From: Alphaproteobacteria bacterium
GTDB taxonomy: Bacteria; Pseudomonadota; Alphaproteobacteria; Sphingomonadales; Rhodothalassiaceae
Assembly: GCA_003695555.1 (NCBI GenBank)
Contig: RFIU01000117.1
Span: 1-11,830, forward strand
DNA length: 11,830 nucleotides
Direction of reading: 5' to 3'
The position numbers were made by a program, and so were the translations under genes. Under the pieces are notes generated by a model, which was not told the origin of the DNA, ran no database searches, and was given only the letters and a program-made list of their open reading frames with translations. The number at the start of each line of letters is the position of its first letter. The first letter of the stretch is position 1. Of the stretch, positions 1-6,085 are shown piece after piece.

Positions 1-365
1 ATCCTGTAGCGTCCCGGCAGCCGGTAGGCCGCGGCTTCGACTTCTTCGGCGGCGACGGCGCAGACGTCGCACAGCGCCTGGGTGACGATCAGATCGGGGG
101 AAAGTTCGGCCAGCCGTTCCTCGTCAAGGGCATAAAGCGCCCGGCGCGTGCCGAGCTGTTCGCGCACCAGCCGGTCGATTTCCGCGCTGCCGGCATCCTT
201 CGGGATGAAGGACCGAGTCACGACCGGCAGATCGCGCACCGAGGCGGGATAGTCGCACTCGTGAGTGACACCGACGAGACGGTCGCGAAGGCCGAGCGTG
301 CAGACGATTTCGGTCGCACTCGGCAGCAGCGAAACGATGCGTCGGGCGGCGGGCGCGCTGATCAC
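1..365 (-). CDS. cobalamin-binding-type periplasmic-binding-protein-fold protein (BtuF-like), C-terminus cut off by the window edge
   Basis: About 121 N-terminal residues are visible. They open with RRIVSLLPSATEIVCTLGL, then VGVTHECDYP, SAEIDRLVRE, the stretch LYALDEERLAEL, and PDLIVTQALCDVCAV. This pattern matches proteins annotated as cobalamin-binding protein, in the substrate-binding fold shared with BtuF of the vitamin B12 ABC transporter (family knowledge). The start is taken as GTG at 365: an in-frame TGA (the stop of the upstream gene) lies 33 bases before it, no ATG is available, and AAGGGG sits 9 bases upstream (375-380). No signal peptide is visible, since the fold begins almost at residue 1. 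The protein may therefore be cytoplasmic or secreted in an unobvious way, and a role in uptake is not proven. It is probably co-transcribed with the TraB-family gene upstream. No transporter partner is in view. Family call fairly sure; ligand inferred. Confidence 0.8.
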   Translation of the reverse strand, partial: MISAPAARRIVSLLPSATEIVCTLGLRDRLVGVTHECDYPASVRDLPVVTRSFIPKDAGSAEIDRLVREQLGTRRALYALDEERLAELSPDLIVTQALCDVCAVAAEEVEAAAYRLPGRYR

Positions 366-398
366 GGCGGCTTTCCCCTTTGTCGGTCGGCTTCTGAT

Positions 399-1331
399 TC
401 AGCGCGCCCGCACGACGGTGATGCCTTGCCCGGCCAGCAGTTCGCGCAGATTGCCGCGGCCGGCCAGATGTCCGGCGCCGACGGCGACGAAGTGCTGGCC
501 CGGGCGGGCCAGCAGCGAGGCGATCTTCGGCGCCCAGCGGCGATTGCGGGCATGAAGCAGCCGTTCGGCGAGTTGCGGGTCCGCTTCCAGCCCCTCATTG
601 ACGAGGGCGGCGAGTTCCTCGACCTCACCGGCGAGCCAGTATCGCTGAAGCCGATCGATCAGTTCGCCGATATCGGCAATATCCTGCAGACTCGCCTTCA
701 GAAAGGCGATCTGCGCCGCATTCGGCAGGCCGGCGAACAGATCGAGCTGTTCGGCGGCGGCTTCCAGTCCGATCACCGGCCTGGCTTTTTCGCGCGCCTG
801 CTGCATCAGCACCAGATCCACCCCCTGTTCGGGTGCGAATCCGACCCGGCGTGCAGCCAGTACGGTCAGTTGCAGGCCGACATACCAGGGGCGCATCCGT
901 GCCACCGCGGTCATCGGAAGGCCGAAGCCGTCGAGCGTCTTCTTCAATTCGTCGGCGAGCGGTGGCGGCAGCAGTGTCCAGAGATTCTGTTGCGGCGGCA
1001 GAAAGCCGCGCGCCATCACCAGTTTGCGCATCTTCGCTGGATCGGTTTCGCCGGCGGCAAGTTCGAAGACGAAATCGTCGGCCTGCTTGAGGATGCCGTC
1101 GAGTTCGGGGTCACGCCATTCGACATCGCCTTTGAGCATGTGGATGGTGCCGAAGAGGTGAACGGTGCTGTCCTCGTCCGAGAAGCGCCAGAGCGCCGGT
1201 GCCGCTCGTGGCCCGGCGAGGGTGACGAACAACAGCGCCAGCACGCCGGCAAGCGCGAACGCCGCGCGGGCGCGCAAGCCTCGGCGGAAGAGACGGATGA
1301 GGAGAAAAAGCCGGCCTCGCGGCATGTTCAT
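399..1331 (-). CDS. TraB/GumN family protein (membrane-anchored or exported)
   Basis: 310 residues. After a basic N-terminus there is one hydrophobic segment (about residues 23-40, FALAGVLALLFVTLAG), which looks like a signal peptide or membrane anchor. The mature part starts PALWRF and carries the family's N-terminal signature HLFGTIHML (about 58-66). The C-terminal signature FVAVGAGHLAG lies near residue 281. The two conserved GxxH-like motifs, one at each end, are typical of the TraB/GumN superfamily, where some eukaryotic members are proposed metalloproteases; the role of bacterial members is poorly known. ATG at 1331 was chosen because AAGGAG (1338-1343 on the minus strand) lies 6 bases upstream. 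In-frame ATGs at 1352 and 1481 have no such site and would add a non-conserved tail. The gene runs divergently from rpmI and is followed after 33 bases by the cobalamin-binding-type gene. Family sure; function unknown. Confidence 0.85.
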   Translation of the reverse strand: MNMPRGRLFLLIRLFRRGLRARAAFALAGVLALLFVTLAGPRAAPALWRFSDEDSTVHLFGTIHMLKGDVEWRDPELDGILKQADDFVFELAAGETDPAKMRKLVMARGFLPPQQNLWTLLPPPLADELKKTLDGFGLPMTAVARMRPWYVGLQLTVLAARRVGFAPEQGVDLVLMQQAREKARPVIGLEAAAEQLDLFAGLPNAAQIAFLKASLQDIADIGELIDRLQRYWLAGEVEELAALVNEGLEADPQLAERLLHARNRRWAPKIASLLARPGQHFVAVGAGHLAGRGNLRELLAGQGITVVRAR

Positions 1332-1468
1332 CACGGGCTCCTTGTCGATCATCGGGGTACGGCGAGAGCGGCTTTCCTGGGCGCACGCCTCCAGCTCGTT
1401 TCCTTTTCGCCGTTCGGAACGGATTTCGCAAGCGGGCGAAAAACCTTCCCGGCGCGGTGCGCAGGTGC

Positions 1469-1497
1469 TTGCCAAGGCCAATGTCGGGGCCTATAAG
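1469..1497 (+). promoter_or_regulatory. sigma70-type promoter for rpmI-rplT-pheST
   Basis: TTGCCA (1469-1474) and TATAAG (1492-1497) are separated by exactly 17 bases. This is a close match to the vegetative -35/-10 consensus and the best in the window. The transcript would start near 1503-1505, giving a leader of about 160 bases before rpmI. Prediction from sequence only. Confidence 0.65.
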
Positions 1498-1499
1498 GC

Positions 1500-1525
1500 G
1501 GCTCGCTCGTTTTCCGAAGCGAGCC
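1500..1525 (+). repeat. perfect 8-bp inverted repeat across the predicted rpmI transcription start
   Basis: GGCTCGCT (1500-1507) and AGCGAGCC (1518-1525) are exact reverse complements separated by 10 bases. The dyad lies directly after the -10 box and covers the predicted start site. It could act as a repressor operator or as part of a hairpin at the very 5' end of the mRNA. No T-run follows, so it is not a normal terminator. Confidence 0.55.
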
Positions 1526-1601
1526 GACAATTCGGGCCGGCCGGCGATGAAGGGCATGCCGAGGCGGCTCCACAAGGCACGGACGGCGTGTGCGACGGAC
1601 G

Positions 1602-1619
1602 ATGACGGGTTTTCGTCAT
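1602..1619 (+). other. leader hairpin upstream of rpmI
   Basis: ATGACG and CGTCAT form a 6-bp stem with loop GGTTTT, 32 bases before the GAAGGAG ribosome binding site of rpmI. It may contribute to leader structure. The stem is short and chance cannot be excluded. Confidence 0.35.
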
Positions 1620-1663
1620 GCCGGCGCGCCGTCTTTTCGGTATTTTCGATGAAGGAGTGCGAA

Positions 1664-1864
1664 ATGCCCAAACTGAAGACGAAGAGCGGCGCCAAGAAGC
1701 GCTTCAAGCTGACCGCCAGCGGCAAGGTGAAGGCGGGACAGGCGGGCAAGCGTCACGGCATGATCAAGCGGTCGAACAAGCAGATCCGCCAGTTGCGCGG
1801 CACCGACACGCTGGAAAAGCCGGACGCGAAGATCGTCAAGAAGTTCCTGCCCTACGGACGTTGA
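1664..1864 (+). CDS. rpmI: 50S ribosomal protein L35
   Basis: 66 residues, the usual size for bL35. The protein starts MPKLKTKSGAKKRFKLTASG, has the family's basic stretch around KRHGMIKRSNKQIRQLRG, and ends LPYGR, as is common in proteobacterial L35. It is a small basic component of the large ribosomal subunit. The start is fixed by homology and by GAAGGAG (1651-1657) 6 bases before the ATG. The frame is open further upstream (ATG at 1547), but that extension is not family-like. This is the first gene of the rpmI-rplT-pheS-pheT operon; rplT follows after 84 bases. In several bacteria L20 represses this operon through the leader RNA; whether that holds here is not shown. Confidence 0.97.
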   Translation: MPKLKTKSGAKKRFKLTASGKVKAGQAGKRHGMIKRSNKQIRQLRGTDTLEKPDAKIVKKFLPYGR

Positions 1865-1889
1865 AGAATCGCATGCCCCGGACGGATTG

Positions 1890-1912
1890 CCGTTCCGACG
1901 CACTCGGAGCGG
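1890..1912 (+). other. stable hairpin in the rpmI-rplT spacer
   Basis: CCGTTCCGA (1890-1898) and TCGGAGCGG (1904-1912) form a 9-bp stem with one G-U pair and the five-base loop CGCAC. It sits in the middle of the 84-base spacer and ends 23 bases before the rplT AAGGAG site (1936-1941). The bases after it (TTGTTCGC) are only weakly T-rich, so it is a poor terminator. It may act in RNA processing, partial attenuation or L20 autoregulation. Confidence 0.5.
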
Positions 1913-1948
1913 TTGTTCGCTCACCGGACAGTTTGAAGGAGTAACATC

Positions 1949-2323
1949 ATGGCCCGCGTCAAGAGGGGTGTGACCACCCACGCCCGCCACAAGAAGGTCA
2001 TCGGCCAGGCGAAAGGCTTCTATGGCCGTCGCAAGAACACCTATCGCGCCGCCGTTCAGGCGGTCGAGCGTTCGCTGCAGTACGCCTATCGCGACCGTCG
2101 TCAGAAGAAGCGGCGATTCCGGGCGTTGTGGATCCAGCGGATCAACGCCGGTGCTCGCGAACACGGCCTGACCTATGCGCGCTTCATGCACGGTCTGAAG
2201 CTCGCCGGCATCGAGCTGGATCGCAAGGTGCTCGCCGATCTCGCCGCGCGCGAGGCGGCGGTCTTCGCCAATCTCGTCGAACAGGCGAAGAAGGCGCTAG
2301 AAAAGGCTGCCGGCGGCAAGTGA
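1949..2323 (+). CDS. rplT: 50S ribosomal protein L20
   Basis: 124 residues (the family is usually about 117-120, so slightly long at the C-terminus). The N-terminus MARVKRGVTTHARHKKVI is the hallmark of bL20, followed by GFYGRRKNTYRAA, the basic DRRQKKRRFRALWIQRINA segment and the C-terminal helical domain LDRKVLADLA. L20 binds 23S rRNA early in large-subunit assembly. In E. coli and Bacillus it also represses its own operon through mRNA binding. AAGGAG (1936-1941) is 7 bases before the ATG. pheS starts 27 bases after the stop, consistent with one transcript. Confidence 0.98.
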   Translation: MARVKRGVTTHARHKKVIGQAKGFYGRRKNTYRAAVQAVERSLQYAYRDRRQKKRRFRALWIQRINAGAREHGLTYARFMHGLKLAGIELDRKVLADLAAREAAVFANLVEQAKKALEKAAGGK

Positions 2324-2337
2324 TCGTCGGTGTGCAC

Positions 2338-2343
2338 GGGGAG
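2338..2343 (+). promoter_or_regulatory. ribosome binding site that decides the GTG start of pheS
   Basis: GGGGAG lies 7 bases upstream of GTG at 2351. It favours that start over another in-frame GTG at 2330, which lies only 6 bases after the rplT stop and has no good site of its own. Confidence 0.75.
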
Positions 2344-2350
2344 CCGGATC

Positions 2351-3433
2351 GTGTCGCACGATCTTGACGAACTGAAGCGCGAACTGCTGAACGAGATCGC
2401 GAAGTCCGGCACGCTCGAGGAGCTCGAGGCGGTGCGGGTGCGTGCGCTCGGACGCAAGGGCCTGATATCGGAACGGCTGAAGGGCCTCGGCCGACTGGCC
2501 GCCGATCAGCGCCGCGAGGCGGGTGCCGCGCTCAATCGTCTCAAGCAGGAGGTGGCGGATGCCATCGCCGGACGTCGCGCCGAGCTGGAACGGGCGGAAC
2601 TCGCTCGCCGGCTGGAATCCGAGCGCCTCGACGTCACCCTGCCGGCTCGCCCCGTCCCGCGCGGACGGATCCATCCGATCAGTCAGGTGCTCGACGAGCT
2701 CGTCGAGATCTTCGCCGATCTCGGCTTCTCGGTGGCCGAAGGCCCGCACATCGAGGACGATTTCCACAATTTCACCGCCCTCAACATCCCCGAGCACCAT
2801 CCCGCCCGGCAGATGCACGACACCTTCTATCTCGAGCCGGATCCCGAGACCGGCGAACGGCGCCTGCTGCGCACCCACACCAGCCCGGTGCAGATCCGCA
2901 CGATGATGGCGCAAAAGCCGCCGATCCGGATCATCGCGCCGGGGCGCACCTTCCGCTCGGACTCGGATGCCACCCACACGCCGATGTTCCATCAGGTCGA
3001 GGGCCTCGTCATTGATCGCGACATTCACATGGGGCACCTGAAGGGCTGTCTGGAAGCCTGGCTTTCCGCCTTCTTCGAGGTGGACGCCCTCGAGATGCGC
3101 TTCCGGCCGAGCTATTTTCCCTTCACCGAACCCTCCGCCGAGGTCGATATCCGCTGTCGGCGCGAAGGCGGACGGCTGGTCATCGGCGAGGGTGACGACT
3201 GGCTGGAGGTGCTCGGCAGCGGCATGGTCCACCCGAAGGTGCTCGAACATTGCGGCCTCGATCCTGCCGAATGGCAGGGTTTTGCCTTCGGCGCCGGCCT
3301 CGATCGGTTGGCGATGCTGAAATATGGCATGACCGATCTTCGCCCCTTCTTCGAGGCCGATCTCGCCTGGCTCGAGCATTACGGCTTCGACCCGCTCGAT
3401 GTTCCGACGCTGGCCGGGGGGCTCGGCTCATGA
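2351..3433 (+). CDS. pheS: phenylalanyl-tRNA synthetase alpha subunit
   Basis: 360 residues with a GTG start. PheS carries the catalytic core of the alpha2-beta2 class II enzyme that charges tRNA-Phe with phenylalanine in the cytoplasm. An N-terminal helical coiled-coil arm spans about residues 4-90 and binds tRNA. The catalytic domain begins near GRIHPISQVLDELVEIF (105-121). It contains LLRTHTSPVQIRTM (172-185), class II motif 2 in GRTFRSDSDATHTPMFHQVE (198-217), and motif 3 in GAGLDRLAMLKYGMTDLR (314-331). These are standard for the family and no key segment is missing. The start GTG is supported by GGGGAG 7 bases upstream. Its TGA overlaps the pheT ATG in ATGA (3430-3433), so translation of the two subunits is probably coupled, which helps match their amounts. 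Confidence 0.98.
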   Translation: MSHDLDELKRELLNEIAKSGTLEELEAVRVRALGRKGLISERLKGLGRLAADQRREAGAALNRLKQEVADAIAGRRAELERAELARRLESERLDVTLPARPVPRGRIHPISQVLDELVEIFADLGFSVAEGPHIEDDFHNFTALNIPEHHPARQMHDTFYLEPDPETGERRLLRTHTSPVQIRTMMAQKPPIRIIAPGRTFRSDSDATHTPMFHQVEGLVIDRDIHMGHLKGCLEAWLSAFFEVDALEMRFRPSYFPFTEPSAEVDIRCRREGGRLVIGEGDDWLEVLGSGMVHPKVLEHCGLDPAEWQGFAFGAGLDRLAMLKYGMTDLRPFFEADLAWLEHYGFDPLDVPTLAGGLGS

Positions 3434-5826
3434 AGTTCACCCTCGCCTGGCTGAAGCGCCATCTCGATACCGACGCGCCGGTCGAGGAGATCGCCCGGAC
3501 GCTGACGCGCATCGGCCTTGAGGTCGAAAGCGTCGAGGATCCGCGCCCCTTGCTCGCTCCCTTTCGCATCGCCCGGGTGGTCAGCGCCGAGCCGCACCCG
3601 AACGCCGATCGTCTCAAGGTCTGCATGGTCGATACCGGCGACCGCACCGTGCAGGTGGTCTGCGGCGCGTCCAATGCGCGCGCCGGCATGACCGGCGTCT
3701 TTGCGCCGCCCGGCACCCATGTTCCGGGGACCGGCGTCGATCTGAAGCCGGCGAAGATCCGCGGAGTCGAGTCGCGCGGCATGCTCTGCTCCGAGCGCGA
3801 GCTGATGATCTCGGACGATCACGAGGGGATCATCGACCTGCCCGCCGACGCGCCGCTCGGCGCTTCCTACATGGAATACGCCGGACTGGATGATCCGGTG
3901 ATCGACATTGCCGTGACCCCCAATCGGCCGGATGCGCTGGGTGTTGCCGGCATCGCCCGCGATCTCGCCGCGGCTGGCTGCGGCCGCTTCAAGGACGAAA
4001 AGATCGCGCCGGTGCCGGCCACCTTCGCCTCGGGCCTCGACATCGTCGTTGAGGACGAGACCGCCTGCCCCTTCTTTGCCGGGCGCTGGATCCGCGGCGT
4101 CAAGAACGGCGAAAGTCCCGACTGGCTGAAGCACCTTCTGAGCGCCGTCGGGCTGCGGCCGATCTCGGTGCTGGTGGACATCACCAATTTCGTCAATCTC
4201 GACCGCGCGCGCCCCCTGCATGTCTATGATGCGGCAAAGGTACAAGGTGCGATCCGCGCACGGCGGGCCCGGCCGGGCGAACGGCTGGTCGCCCTTGACG
4301 GCCGGGAATACGAATGTTTCGGCGGCGAGTGTCTGATCGCGGACGATCGCGGCCCGCTCGGCTTCGGCGGCGTGATGGGCGGCGAGGCCTCTGGTGTTAC
4401 GGCCGAAACCACCGAGGTGATCGTCGAATCCGCCCTTTTCGATCCGGTGCTGACCGCCGAGACGGGGCGCCGTCATGGCATCGAGTCGGATGCCCGCTAC
4501 CGTTTCGAGCGCGGCGTCGATCCCGCCTTTACGCTGCCCGGCATGGAGCTTGCCACGCGCCTGATCCTCGACCTTGCCGGCGGCGAACCCGGCGATGTGG
4601 TGAGCGCCGGTCATCTGCCGGAAGGCCGCCGCACCATCGCCTTTGCGCCCGAGCGGGTGGAAAGCCTCGGCGGGCTTGCGCTGGAGCGCAGCGAGATCCG
4701 CGCGATTCTCGGCCGTCTCGGCTTTGATTGGCAGGAAGAGGTGGCGGGCGGTCGTGTCCATGTTCGCACGCCGAGCTGGCGTCCGGATGTCGAGGGCGAG
4801 GCGGATCTTGTCGAAGAAGTCCTGCGGATTGCCGGCTATGACCGGATCCCGGCGGTTTCCCTGCCGCGCGGCTCGGGAGTCGCCCGACCGATTCTGACAG
4901 CAGGACAGAAGCGCGCGCGTCGCGCCCGCCGGTGCTGTGCCAGCCGCGGCCTGAAGGAGGCGGTCACCTGGTCCTTCATGGATGGTGACCTGGCGGACCG
5001 TTTCGGTGGCGATCTGCGCCTTGCGCTTGCCAATCCGATCGCCAGCCATCTCAATCGCATGCGCCCCTCGGTTCTGCCCAATCTCGTGCAGGCCGCCGGC
5101 CGCAATCGTGACCGGGCGCGCGAGGTGGTCGGCCTGTTCGAGGTCGGCGCCGTCTATCACGGGCCCGAGCCCGAAGATCAGGAAGAGGTGGCCGGGGCGG
5201 TTCGGGCGGGCATGGCCGGTCCGCCGCACTGGGCCGAGCCGCAGCGCCCCGTCGATGTCTTCGACGCCAAGGCCGATGCGCTGGCCCTGCTGGAAGCGCT
5301 CGGTGTACCGGTGGATCGGCTTCAGGTCCGCACCCCCGGCCCCGACTGGTTCCACCCCGGCCGTTCGGGAATGCTGTGCCTGGGGCCGAAAAAGGTGCTC
5401 GCCCATTTCGGCGAGCTTCACCCCGGCATTCTTTCCGATCTCGACGTGCGCGGTCCCGTCGTCGGGGCGGAAGTGTTCCTCGACCGCCTGCCGGGCCGCC
5501 GCCGCAAGGGCGGCGCGGCCAGACCGGAACTGCAGGCGAGCCGCCTGCCCCCGGTCGATCGCGATTTCGCCTTCCTGGTGCCTGCCGATCTGCCGGCCGA
5601 GCAGTTGATCGCCACGGTGCGCGGTGCGGCGCGTGAGCTCATCGAAGGGATCGACCTTTTCGATCGTTATGCCGGCGAGGGTCTGCCCGAAGACATGGTT
5701 TCGCTGGCCTTGAGAGTCCGGCTGCGGCCACGAGAGCGCACCCTTGCCGATGCCGAAATCGATGAGATCGCCCGACGCATCGTCGCGGCGGCCGAAAAAC
5801 GCTGCGGGGCGCGCCTGCGCGGCTGA
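3430..5826 (+). CDS. pheT: phenylalanyl-tRNA synthetase beta subunit
   Basis: 798 residues, full length for the bacterial enzyme. The domains run in the usual order. There is an N-terminal region (MKFTLAWLKRHLD), then the EMAP-like tRNA-binding OB fold (about 40-150, with EPHPNADRLKVCMVDTG). The B3/B4 editing domain follows (about 210-385, with PISVLVDITNFVN and FGGVMGGEASGV), then the B5 domain (about 405-475). A catalytic-like core comes next (about 480-690), and a C-terminal FDX-ACB domain (about 705-798, starting SRLPPVDRDFAFLVP) binds the anticodon. The beta subunit removes mischarged Tyr-tRNA and positions tRNA-Phe. The start is the ATG of the ATGA overlap with pheS and relies on a G-rich stretch just upstream plus coupling. 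This is the last gene of the operon. A perfect 8-bp hairpin spans its stop codon. Confidence 0.97.
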   Translation: MKFTLAWLKRHLDTDAPVEEIARTLTRIGLEVESVEDPRPLLAPFRIARVVSAEPHPNADRLKVCMVDTGDRTVQVVCGASNARAGMTGVFAPPGTHVPGTGVDLKPAKIRGVESRGMLCSERELMISDDHEGIIDLPADAPLGASYMEYAGLDDPVIDIAVTPNRPDALGVAGIARDLAAAGCGRFKDEKIAPVPATFASGLDIVVEDETACPFFAGRWIRGVKNGESPDWLKHLLSAVGLRPISVLVDITNFVNLDRARPLHVYDAAKVQGAIRARRARPGERLVALDGREYECFGGECLIADDRGPLGFGGVMGGEASGVTAETTEVIVESALFDPVLTAETGRRHGIESDARYRFERGVDPAFTLPGMELATRLILDLAGGEPGDVVSAGHLPEGRRTIAFAPERVESLGGLALERSEIRAILGRLGFDWQEEVAGGRVHVRTPSWRPDVEGEADLVEEVLRIAGYDRIPAVSLPRGSGVARPILTAGQKRARRARRCCASRGLKEAVTWSFMDGDLADRFGGDLRLALANPIASHLNRMRPSVLPNLVQAAGRNRDRAREVVGLFEVGAVYHGPEPEDQEEVAGAVRAGMAGPPHWAEPQRPVDVFDAKADALALLEALGVPVDRLQVRTPGPDWFHPGRSGMLCLGPKKVLAHFGELHPGILSDLDVRGPVVGAEVFLDRLPGRRRKGGAARPELQASRLPPVDRDFAFLVPADLPAEQLIATVRGAARELIEGIDLFDRYAGEGLPEDMVSLALRVRLRPRERTLADAEIDEIARRIVAAAEKRCGARLRG

Positions 5827-5835
5827 TCCGCGCAG
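5815..5835 (+). other. perfect 8-bp hairpin across the pheT stop codon
   Basis: CTGCGCGG (5815-5822) and CCGCGCAG (5828-5835) pair exactly around the loop CTGAT, which contains most of the TGA stop. No T-run follows, so it may protect the 3' end of the mRNA or pause polymerase rather than terminate strictly. Confidence 0.5.
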
Positions 5836-5874
5836 TAAGCCCGGCCTTTCCATGCTTATCGGGTTTCAGCGCTG

Positions 5875-5896
5875 ACACTCGCCCCGCGGGCGGTGT
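5875..5896 (+). terminator. possible weak terminator after pheT
   Basis: ACAC-T-CGCCC and GGGCG-GTGT form a 9-bp stem with one bulged T and a 3-base loop, followed by TTCGTCGT. The tail is only moderately T-rich, so termination would be partial, or the hairpin may have another role. Confidence 0.35.
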
Positions 5897-5931
5897 TCGT
5901 CGTGCCGAAATTCCGCTAAGAAGCCGGTAAC

Positions 5932-5948
5932 CATTCTCGGGCAGAATG
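5932..5948. repeat. 6-bp inverted repeat upstream of the methyltransferase-like gene
   Basis: CATTCT and AGAATG are exact reverse complements around CGGGC, in an AT-richer patch about 140 bases before the start codon. It could be a regulator site or a small hairpin. Unproven. Confidence 0.3.
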
Positions 5949-6085
5949 TCCTTCGCGTCGTCCCGCCTCCGGCCGGTCGCTGGTGCGGGCGTGACGTGGC
6001 ACACGCTGCCGGAAGACCGTACGGAAAGGAACAAGATCGGCGCCGGCGATCGCTACGAGGTACCATCGCAAGCTGTGGATGGCTG

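Larger units (their letters stand above)
1332..1663. other. divergent intergenic region between the TraB-family gene and rpmI
   Basis: These 332 bases hold the rpmI promoter, a dyad around its likely start point and a leader hairpin, each listed separately. Two further short inverted repeats are visible: CCGTTC-G-GAACGG (1410-1422) and TTTCGC/GCGAAA (1424-1441). They lie between the promoter and the TraB-family gene and could be operator half-sites or chance. No convincing promoter for the minus-strand gene was found. The reading frame of rpmI stays open upstream to an ATG at 1547 and beyond, but nothing there resembles a known protein. Confidence 0.6.
5827..6085. other. intergenic region between pheT and the methyltransferase-like gene
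   Basis: These 259 bases have no supported gene. They contain the second half of the stop-codon hairpin, a terminator-like hairpin at 5875-5896, and a perfect inverted repeat CATTCT-CGGGC-AGAATG (5932-5948). I could not find a convincing promoter for the downstream gene. An in-frame GTG at 5996 exists but lacks a ribosome binding site. Confidence 0.6.

Noticed and set aside
261..1496. A 411-codon plus-strand open frame opposite the TraB-family gene
   Set aside because: It is the antisense of a gene with family motifs and a good ribosome binding site. Its protein has no recognisable motif.
1492..1526. A minus-strand promoter for the TraB-family gene (TTCGGA, 17 bases, TATAGG) sharing the -10 region of the rpmI promoter
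   Set aside because: Only about half of the -35 bases match the consensus, and the symmetric TATA core alone explains the match.
1547..1663. Upstream extension of rpmI from ATG 1547
   Set aside because: The frame is open by chance. L35 homology begins at 1664 and GAAGGAG lies 6 bases before that ATG.
2297..3379. A 360-codon minus-strand open frame opposite pheS
   Set aside because: Antisense of pheS, with no motif of its own and no ribosome binding site argument.
3379..5853. An 824-codon open frame on the minus strand covering nearly all of pheT
   Set aside because: It is the antisense of a clear pheT gene. High GC and strong third-position bias often keep an opposite frame open, and its composition (rich in Gly, Arg, His, Asp) shows no recognisable domain.
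5996..6010. TGGCAC...TGCC resembling a sigma54 promoter before the methyltransferase-like gene
   Set aside because: The distance between the GG and GC elements is two bases too short for a -24/-12 promoter.
5996..6085. N-terminal extension of the methyltransferase-like protein from GTG 5996
   Set aside because: There is no ribosome binding site before the GTG, and the added 30 residues are basic and low in structure, unlike the rest of the protein.
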